Of a DNA stretch of 11,048 nt, positions 5,841 to 11,048 are shown piece after piece. A model generated the notes under the pieces. That model did not search any database and was not told the DNA's origin. It saw only the letters and a program-made list of their open reading frames with translations. This stretch comes from a bacterium. Its GTDB lineage: Bacteria; Spirochaetota; Spirochaetia; JABEVK01. A program made the translations under genes and the position numbers. The stretch spans positions 1-11,048 of the forward strand of contig JAJXWL010000042.1 of NCBI GenBank assembly GCA_021781625.1, read 5' to 3'. Every line of letters starts with the position of its first letter. Positions within the stretch are counted from its first letter, which is position 1.

Positions 5841-7478
5841 ATGATTACGGTCAATAATGTTTCGCTGGCCTACGGCAAGCGCACCCTGTTCAAAGAAGTC
5901 AACTTAAAGTTTACCCCTGGCAACTGTTACGGTTTAATTGGTGCCAACGGCGCAGGTAAGTCTACTTTTGTCAAAATTCTCTCCGGAGAAATTGAGCCAG
6001 ATACCGGCGAAGTTCAGATTCCCAGCAAGGCCCGCCTTGCGGTTCTTAAACAAGACCAATTTGCTTACGATGAATATACGGTATTACAAACCGTCATTTT
6101 AGGTTATGAAAAGCTTTGGAAGGTCATGCAAGAGCGCGAAGCCCTCTATGCCAAAGAGAATATGACCGACGACGAAGGGATTCGCGTAGCGGAACTGGAA
6201 GGTGAGTTTGCCGAGATGGGCGGCTGGGAAGCCGAAAGTGAGGCTGGCACTCTTTTAGATGGTCTGGGTATCAGCGAAAAGTACCACCAAAAGATGATGA
6301 AAGACTTGGAAGGCGGCGAAAAGGTTCGAGTGCTTTTGGCACAAGCTCTTTTTGGAAACCCAGATGTTCTGCTGTTGGACGAACCCACCAACCACTTGGA
6401 CCTCGAATCGATTCACTGGTTGCAAGACTTTCTCGAAAAGTTCCCCAATACCGTGATTGTCGTTTCACACGACCGTCACTTTTTAAACCAGGTTTGTACT
6501 CACATCGCGGACATCGATTTTGGCGCGATCACCTTGTACGTGGGGAACTACGACTTTTGGTATCAGATGAGTCAGCTGTTAAACCGTCAAAAGAAAGAAG
6601 AAAAACGCCGTTCTGAAGAAAAAGCGGCGGAACTTAAGGCATTTATTCAACGGTTTGCTTCGAATGCTTCAAAGGCTCGACAGGCGACAAGTCGGCAAAA
6701 GCTACTCGATAAACTCGACTTGGATTCTTTAAAACCCTCAAGCCGCAAATTTCCCTACATCGGCTTTAAAGCAGAACGCGACTGCGGCCGTGTTATTGCC
6801 TCGGTCAAAGGGCTCTCGAAGGTTATCGAAGAGCAACAGGTTCTTCAGAATTTCGATTTAACCATTGAACCCGGCGATAAAATTGCCTTTCTAGGCGATG
6901 CGCAAAAAAAATCGGTGCTTTTTGAAATTTTAGGCGGTGAAATGGAACCCGATGCCGGGGGCATTGAATGGGGTCAAACCATTACCAAAGCGTATATCCC
7001 CAAAGATTCCAGCCGCTACTTTCAGACCGAACTCAACCTCGTCGATTGGCTAGCTCAATACAGTAAAGAAAAGGACGAAACTTATCTAAGAGGCTTTTTG
7101 GGCAGAATGCTCTTTTCGGGAGACGAAGCCCTAAAACCGGTGAATGTTTTGTCCGGGGGTGAGAAAGTCCGCTGTATGATGAGCCGGCTCATGCTGGCGG
7201 GGGCTAATGTGTTGATCCTGGATGAACCCACGAACCACCTGGATTTGGAAGCCATCACCACCCTAAACTCAGCGATGACCGACTTTGATCAAGTTTTACT
7301 ATTTACCAGTCATGACCATGAGCTTAACTCTACTGTTGCCAACCGGATCATTGAGTTTACACCAGCCGGTGTCATCGACCGCCGTATGAGTTTTGACGAT
7401 TACCTTGCTAGCCCCGATATCCGTAAGATTCGGGACGAGCATTACCACGGGCATATTCGCTTGGTATTAGAAGATTAA
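5841..7478 (+). CDS. ABC-F family ATPase, YkpA/YbiT type
   Basis: A 545-residue soluble protein with two ABC domains joined by a charged helical linker, as in ABC-F translation factors, which bind the ribosomal E site and act on stalled or drug-bound ribosomes. Domain 1: Walker A GANGAGKS (34-41), signature LEGGE (156-160), Walker B VLLLDEPTNHLD (176-187) and switch His VVSHDRHF (H210). The linker (about 243-292) is rich in Lys, Glu and Arg. Domain 2: signature LSGGE (437-441), Walker B LILDEPTNHLD and TSHDHE (H491). Its Walker A is eroded to GDAQKKS (352-358), one residue short of GxxxxGKS/T and without the P-loop glycines; relatives of this subfamily often carry a variant there, but this is further from consensus. 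The N-terminus MITVNNVSLAYGKR is typical of the subfamily and fixes the start at 5841, although no ribosome site precedes it. Its exact target is not readable. Confidence 0.93.
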   Translation: MITVNNVSLAYGKRTLFKEVNLKFTPGNCYGLIGANGAGKSTFVKILSGEIEPDTGEVQIPSKARLAVLKQDQFAYDEYTVLQTVILGYEKLWKVMQEREALYAKENMTDDEGIRVAELEGEFAEMGGWEAESEAGTLLDGLGISEKYHQKMMKDLEGGEKVRVLLAQALFGNPDVLLLDEPTNHLDLESIHWLQDFLEKFPNTVIVVSHDRHFLNQVCTHIADIDFGAITLYVGNYDFWYQMSQLLNRQKKEEKRRSEEKAAELKAFIQRFASNASKARQATSRQKLLDKLDLDSLKPSSRKFPYIGFKAERDCGRVIASVKGLSKVIEEQQVLQNFDLTIEPGDKIAFLGDAQKKSVLFEILGGEMEPDAGGIEWGQTITKAYIPKDSSRYFQTELNLVDWLAQYSKEKDETYLRGFLGRMLFSGDEALKPVNVLSGGEKVRCMMSRLMLAGANVLILDEPTNHLDLEAITTLNSAMTDFDQVLLFTSHDHELNSTVANRIIEFTPAGVIDRRMSFDDYLASPDIRKIRDEHYHGHIRLVLED

Positions 7479-7483
7479 TGAAG

Positions 7484-7503
7484 GCAGGCCCTCATAGGCC
7501 TGC
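7484..7503. terminator. Hairpin between convergent genes, possible weak bidirectional terminator
   Basis: GCAGGCC and GGCCTGC form a perfect seven-pair, GC-rich stem around the loop CTCATA, six bases after the ABC-F stop. Neither strand has a T-run after the stem, so it is not a standard intrinsic terminator. Position between two convergent stops is the main argument. Confidence 0.45.
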
Positions 7504-7536
7504 AAATAGGTCTTGAAGACTGCAAATCGGTCATGA
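7500..7536 (+). repeat. Imperfect tandem repeat, two copies with 20-base period
   Basis: CTGCAAATAGGTCTTGA (7500-7516) recurs as CTGCAAATCGGTCATGA (7520-7536), 15 of 17 positions identical. The first copy overlaps the downstream arm of the hairpin at 7484-7503. Within it lie GTCTT-G-AAGAC (7510-7520) and GTCATGAC (7530-7537), both perfect palindromes. It fills the whole gap between the convergent ABC-F and exoribonuclease genes. Function unknown. Confidence 0.6.
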
Positions 7537-7538
7537 CT

Positions 7539-9548
7539 TTACGCTTCTTGAAACGTCAAGAGATCTTTTCGGGGGTCTGCCGACGCAACTTTCAGCTGGA
7601 GCGTTTCGCCCAAGGCGTGGCTTTTGGCGAGTTTGACCACGGTGCGAAGACCAGTTTCTGTAAGAAGGATCTGCGCTTGACGGTCATCCTCGCGGAACCA
7701 ACCAATAACAATGGCCTCCCAAACTTTCCCTTTTTGCCGTCTCAAGTACTCGATAATCCAGTAACGATCGGTCAGGCGCTCCAACTTAGAGGCTCCCGAG
7801 GCCAAGGGATCTAGTTCTGCCCCCAATGTCTCCCAGGCTACCCCGTCTCGAACTGGCAGACCTTCTAAGACCGCGTGGATTTGACGGTGAACAGCCAAAT
7901 CGCTATAGCGTCGAATAGGAGAGGTCGCTTGCACGTACGCGGAAAGACCTAAGCCGGTGTGCGGCTGTACGGTAAGGCTTTGGCCGGAACGGCTCATGGA
8001 AAGAATCTTAGCAAACTCACGGGCAGGTCCTGCGGGTATCACGGATAAATCTGGTGGGTTTTCTGAAGGCGGTTGAAACCGGTACAGCACAGGTACCTGG
8101 CGGTCTTGAAACCAGCGGGCACAAGCTTCTCCTGCCAAAATCATAAATTCAGCAACCAAATCGCGGGTGTGGAGCGGGGGGTAGACGCCGACCTCAACGG
8201 AATCGTGGGCTAAATCCACATGGACGTGGCTTTCGGGTAAGTTGATACTAATGGCACCTTGACGTTGACGCCAAGCCTCGCGCCGCCGAGCCGCTTCATC
8301 CAAGGTTAGCAATAACTTGGCTGTGGGGATTTGAGGTTCTTGTGTTTCACTTAAAAGCTGTTGTGCTTGCACATAACTAAGACGTTCCCGGGGCTGGATC
8401 AGTCCAAGATGAACTTCGTACGACGATAGCTGACCCTCACCGTCCAACCGGCAGGCAAACGACAGGGCGGGAACCTTTTCGCCGACCCGCAAACTGAAAG
8501 GTCCTTCGGCTAGAAGTTCAGGGAACATCGCGTACCTGCCATCAGGAAGGTACAAGGTTGCTCCGCGTTGACGGGCCTCACGGTCCAAGAGGGAGCCCTC
8601 GGTTATCCATGCGGCAGGGTCGGCAATATGGATCCAATAGGTAGGTTCTGAGCCCGTGAAATCCACGGCTAGACCATCATCAATTTCGGTGGTGGTTTCA
8701 TCGTCAATGGTCACCACATATTGGTTTGTAAAATCTTTTCGGCCCGCAAGGTCTAACCTGAGTTCACACAGACGTTGAGCTTCAGCATAATGTTCAGCCG
8801 AAAAACCTAAGGGCCGAGCCGAACGGAGCAAAGGGAGGTTTTGGTGACGGGACCAAAGGCCAAGTGCCACCAAAAGTTGAAAGGCACCTTCTGGAGTTTT
8901 GGGTCGATTGAGTAGACCCAAGAGTTCCATCGCAACATTTTTTCCCGGTGCTTCTTCTTCGAACAGGGCAAAGGCCTGAACGGCTTGAAGACGATGCTCT
9001 TCTTCGGGGGTCAGGGGAATATCCGGGTGTGCCAGTTTTTCGGTGAGCCGTTGTCGAAGCTCGGCTTGAACTTGCTCTTTCGCAGCCAAAGCGGCCACTT
9101 GTTTTTCGGCTTCGGCGACTTGATCGGCTGTACGAACTTCCCAGCTCTTTCCTTTTTCTTTGAAGTAAATCCGGTCTGCTTTTAAGCTACGGTATAACGC
9201 GTAGGCTCCGGGGCCGTCTAAGGTATCCCATAGCCATCCCCCCAGGTCTTCGAGTGTAGCTGTACGAATTGAATCGGCCGAAAGGAGTTCCCAGACAGAC
9301 TTCAGATCAACGGTTTGCAGGCGTTCTTCGGATTTAGCCAGCCATGACGCTAAGGTAAGGGCGGAAGAAAGTTTTAAATCTTGAACTCGATACTCAATGG
9401 AAGAAAATTCCAAGTCACGGAGGGCAACCACAGAAGAATTCCCTAAAATATCCGTGACCTTCAGACTTTGTTTACCTTCTAAGCCTTCAACCACAGCCAG
9501 CCTAGGCTGGCCTTTGACCGAGAAAGCTACAACGGCACCTTTTTCCAT
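7539..9548 (-). CDS. RNB-domain 3'-5' exoribonuclease (RNase II/R family)
   Basis: A 669-residue cytoplasmic exoribonuclease that would degrade single-stranded RNA from the 3' end with Mg2+. The order is an SH3-like N-terminal domain (1-60, MEKGAVVAFSVKGQPRLAVV), a helical region with a charged coiled stretch (about 140-200), the RNB catalytic domain (about 265-600) and an S1-like C-terminal domain (about 605-668). The catalytic motif is TIDDETTTEIDDGLAVD (280-296). By alignment with E. coli RNase II (D201, D207, D209, D210), D282, D290 and D291 are kept and E288 stands where D207 would be. The late motif ATSPIRRYSDLAVHRQI (541-557) is intact. The N-terminal domain and length resemble the cyanobacterial/chloroplast and spirochaete RNB subfamily rather than RNase R, which is longer and has cold-shock domains. 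It starts nine bases after the rex stop with no ribosome site of its own, suggesting coupled translation. Confidence 0.92.
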   Translation of the reverse strand: MEKGAVVAFSVKGQPRLAVVEGLEGKQSLKVTDILGNSSVVALRDLEFSSIEYRVQDLKLSSALTLASWLAKSEERLQTVDLKSVWELLSADSIRTATLEDLGGWLWDTLDGPGAYALYRSLKADRIYFKEKGKSWEVRTADQVAEAEKQVAALAAKEQVQAELRQRLTEKLAHPDIPLTPEEEHRLQAVQAFALFEEEAPGKNVAMELLGLLNRPKTPEGAFQLLVALGLWSRHQNLPLLRSARPLGFSAEHYAEAQRLCELRLDLAGRKDFTNQYVVTIDDETTTEIDDGLAVDFTGSEPTYWIHIADPAAWITEGSLLDREARQRGATLYLPDGRYAMFPELLAEGPFSLRVGEKVPALSFACRLDGEGQLSSYEVHLGLIQPRERLSYVQAQQLLSETQEPQIPTAKLLLTLDEAARRREAWRQRQGAISINLPESHVHVDLAHDSVEVGVYPPLHTRDLVAEFMILAGEACARWFQDRQVPVLYRFQPPSENPPDLSVIPAGPAREFAKILSMSRSGQSLTVQPHTGLGLSAYVQATSPIRRYSDLAVHRQIHAVLEGLPVRDGVAWETLGAELDPLASGASKLERLTDRYWIIEYLRRQKGKVWEAIVIGWFREDDRQAQILLTETGLRTVVKLAKSHALGETLQLKVASADPRKDLLTFQEA

Positions 9549-9557
9549 GCCGAAGAA

Positions 9558-10202
9558 TTAGGCCCGCACCGAAAGCACAGCATAACCCGAGGAAAGATCT
9601 TCTTTCTGAATCAAGACACCGGTTTGGCCCTCAGGAACTTTCAGTTTAACACTGGTAAAGTTCCAAATGGATTTGACACCAGCTTCTATAACCTTATTGC
9701 AAATATCTTGGGCCACATGTGCGGGTATGGTCAAAATTGCCAAAGTAACGCCATGGGAAGGGAGGTAGGTGGAAATATCATCGATGGAAAATACTTCAAT
9801 ACCATGAAACCGCTTTCCGACTTTTGCCGCATCGGCATCAAAAGCTGCAACAACGTTTAACCCATTTTTACGAAATTCAGTATGTCCTAACAGAGCGGTT
9901 CCTAAATGACCAGCCCCGATGACAACCGCATTGTGGGTTACATCCCAACGTAAGAAATGCTCCAAGGCCGTAATCAGATCTTTAACGACATAGCCTACCC
10001 GCGGTTTACCAATGATTCCTGTTACCGCCAGATCCTTACGAACCTGAATGGGTTCCAATTCCAATTCTTGGGCGATCGTGGTCCCCGAGATTACTACTAC
10101 CCCATCAACTTCTGCTTGACGAACAACTTGAAGATAGGCAGGGAGCCGGCGAATCGTAGGGAGACTGGCGCTCATGCGGTCAATCGGTCGAAACTTTTTC
10201 AT
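9558..10202 (-). CDS. rex: Redox-sensing transcriptional repressor Rex
   Basis: A 214-residue Rex. It senses the NADH/NAD+ ratio: NADH binding releases it from operators in front of fermentation and respiration genes. Residues 14-72 form the winged-helix DNA-binding domain (LPTIRRLPAYLQVV, then PIQVRKDLAVTGIIGKPRVGY). The Rossmann domain follows, with VVIGAGHLGTALLGH (93-107) as the dinucleotide loop and VVAAFDAD (117-124) ending the second strand. The C-terminal helix for domain swapping is present. The wing reads VTGIIGKPRVGY where many Rex proteins have YFGEFGKRGVGY, a moderate divergence. ATG 10202 is backed by AAGGA (10209-10213 on this strand) six bases upstream; the internal Met10 is a less likely start. 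It sits 51 bases after coaBC and nine bases before the exoribonuclease. I see no Rex operator (TTGTGAA-N4-TTCACAA type) in the window; one could lie upstream of coaBC, outside it. Confidence 0.92.
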   Translation of the reverse strand: MKKFRPIDRMSASLPTIRRLPAYLQVVRQAEVDGVVVISGTTIAQELELEPIQVRKDLAVTGIIGKPRVGYVVKDLITALEHFLRWDVTHNAVVIGAGHLGTALLGHTEFRKNGLNVVAAFDADAAKVGKRFHGIEVFSIDDISTYLPSHGVTLAILTIPAHVAQDICNKVIEAGVKSIWNFTSVKLKVPEGQTGVLIQKEDLSSGYAVLSVRA

Positions 10203-10231
10203 GATCCGTCCTTTACCTGAGATGAAATTCG

Positions 10232-10242
10232 GGATTGAATCC
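10232..10242. repeat. Short palindrome in the coaBC-rex gap
   Basis: GGATT-G-AATCC is a perfect 11-base palindrome in the 51-base gap between coaBC and rex; one more base pair on each side is broken by a mismatch. It does not match the usual Rex operator. It may be an operator half-site set, a processing hairpin or chance. Confidence 0.3.
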
Positions 10243-10253
10243 GGTTTTATAGA

Positions 10254-11048
10254 TTACAGCCTTTTGCGAATAATGTCTAGAAGTTTGTCAGCAATTCCCC
10301 TCTTATCTTGACGAGGAAGGTCGGCAATCAGACCCTCAGTACCCCAGACTTGAAACGCATTGTCTAAAGCCTCAAAGCCAGTTCCCGGCTTACCCGTATC
10401 ATTAGCGGCAATCAGGTCGGCACGGGCCTTATGCAAGCGCTGAACGGCATCTTGTCCCAGCTGTTCGGCATTGAGCCCAGTTTGCGCCCGAAACGCACAT
10501 AAATAGGTTGCAGGCGACCAGGTTTTTACTTGGTCAATGATTTTGGGCGTCGGTACCAAAGTTAAAGTCCAACTCCGATCGGTGGGGACTTTGTACGAAA
10601 CGGGTGTTTCAACCTGCCAATCTCCTACCGCCGCTGCGGCCAACATCACGTCGACTTTACGGGTCGTCAATAAGTGCTGACAGGTGTCGTACATGGCTTT
10701 CGCGGTCTCGGCGGGAAACACTTCTACATTTTCAGGTACTTCTACCGCAAGCTTACCGGCCACCAAAAGCACCTTCGCACCACGTTGTAAGGCCGCTTGC
10801 GCCAAAGCAATTCCCATCCGGCCCGAGGAGTTATTCGAAAGCGTCCGTACCGTGTCCAGGGGTTCGGCAGTTCGTCCTGCGGTAATCAGTACGGTTTTAC
10901 CCGCCCAATCCCCCGATGTCGCCTTGGCTTTGACTTCGTTAAGGCGGGTAATCACAGCCCGTAAAACTTCTTCTTCTGTCGCAAGCTTGGCTTTACCTTC
11001 TTCTAAGCGAGGCATCAATACAGTCACCCCTAACCGGCTAAGTTTGGC
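10254..11048 (-). CDS. coaBC: CoaBC, C-terminal CoaB part (phosphopantothenoylcysteine synthetase); 5' end outside window
   Basis: 264 residues are visible of a protein that runs off the right edge. This is the CoaB part, which joins 4'-phosphopantothenate to cysteine using CTP, ahead of decarboxylation by the CoaC (flavoprotein) part expected upstream. The frame stays open to the edge (AKLSRLGVTVLMPRL), matching the linker between the two parts in CoaBC, so GTG 11027 is not a start. Landmarks are TAGRTAEPLDTVRTLSNNSSGRMG (split here: the Asn of SNNSSG matches E. coli N210), AAAAVGDWQV, and LIAANDTGKPGTGF. Two sites differ from the family: the Lys cluster after the AAAVADY motif (EKIKK in E. 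coli, containing K289) is reduced to SYKVPTD, and the usual GFAAET motif reads AFRAQT. It is the first visible gene of the coaBC-rex-RNB run. Confidence 0.9.
   Translation of the reverse strand, partial: AKLSRLGVTVLMPRLEEGKAKLATEEEVLRAVITRLNEVKAKATSGDWAGKTVLITAGRTAEPLDTVRTLSNNSSGRMGIALAQAALQRGAKVLLVAGKLAVEVPENVEVFPAETAKAMYDTCQHLLTTRKVDVMLAAAAVGDWQVETPVSYKVPTDRSWTLTLVPTPKIIDQVKTWSPATYLCAFRAQTGLNAEQLGQDAVQRLHKARADLIAANDTGKPGTGFEALDNAFQVWGTEGLIADLPRQDKRGIADKLLDIIRKRL

Noticed and set aside
10203..10253. Rex autoregulatory operator in the coaBC-rex gap
   Set aside because: The only palindrome, GGATTGAATCC, does not resemble the TTGTGAA-N4-TTCACAA operator known for Rex proteins.
10234..10285. 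Possible internal promoter for rex (TATAAA just after the coaBC stop)
   Set aside because: The -10-like TATAAA has no acceptable -35 at 16-18 bases, and an operon with coaBC explains rex expression without it.
1..11048. Defence system, prophage, CRISPR or integrative element
   Set aside because: No nuclease-toxin pair, integrase, transposase, phage protein, regular spaced repeats or flanking direct repeats are visible; the ATPases belong to the ABC-F and ModF families rather than known defence ATPases.

Overview
The window is about 11 kb of ordinary-looking bacterial chromosome: mid GC, tightly packed, almost no non-coding space and no stretch over 300 bases without a gene. It holds eight complete protein genes plus two cut by the window edges. 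I see no tRNA, rRNA, CRISPR array, insertion sequence or phage gene. The mix (a DUF6765-type metal-dependent hydrolase, a Rex repressor, a YkpA/YbiT-type ABC-F protein, a two-domain ModF-like ATPase, and an RNB exoribonuclease of the short cyanobacterial/spirochaete kind) would fit a free-living anaerobic or facultative bacterium. Spirochaetota is my leading guess, but only as inference from gene-family style.

Layout. Bases 1-237 (minus) are the N-terminal part of an unrecognised protein. It is divergent from a metallo-beta-lactamase-fold hydrolase (384-1280, plus). A HAD phosphatase (1295-1942, minus) converges on that hydrolase with a 14-base gap. At its other end the HAD gene is head-to-head with a DUF6765 protein (1943-2989, plus), with no gap if my start calls are right: both would start on GTG codons that together form one CACGTG palindrome. 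The DUF6765 gene is translationally coupled (TGATG overlap) to a gene for a secreted, probable beta-propeller protein (2989-4350). That gene overlaps the 3' end of a ModF-like double ATPase (4335-5765, minus) by 16 bases. The ATPase is divergent from an ABC-F protein (5841-7478, plus) that has a near-consensus promoter ending just before its ATG. The right part is a leftward gene run: coaBC (CoA biosynthesis; 5' end outside the window), rex (NADH/NAD+ sensor) and an RNB exoribonuclease, ending at 7539.

How they may work together. The clearest functional groups are the DUF6765/secreted-protein pair, which look co-translated, and the coaBC-rex-RNB run, which would tie cofactor synthesis, redox sensing and RNA turnover to one transcript. 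The other genes look like independent housekeeping units. Promoters can be read in several gaps, and most predict very short 5' leaders. The strongest case, the ABC-F gene, would be leaderless. I found no convincing evidence of a wholly new multi-gene system. The best candidates for a second look are the DUF6765/propeller pair, the zero-gap divergent start, the leaderless prediction, and the eroded second Walker A motif of the ABC-F protein.
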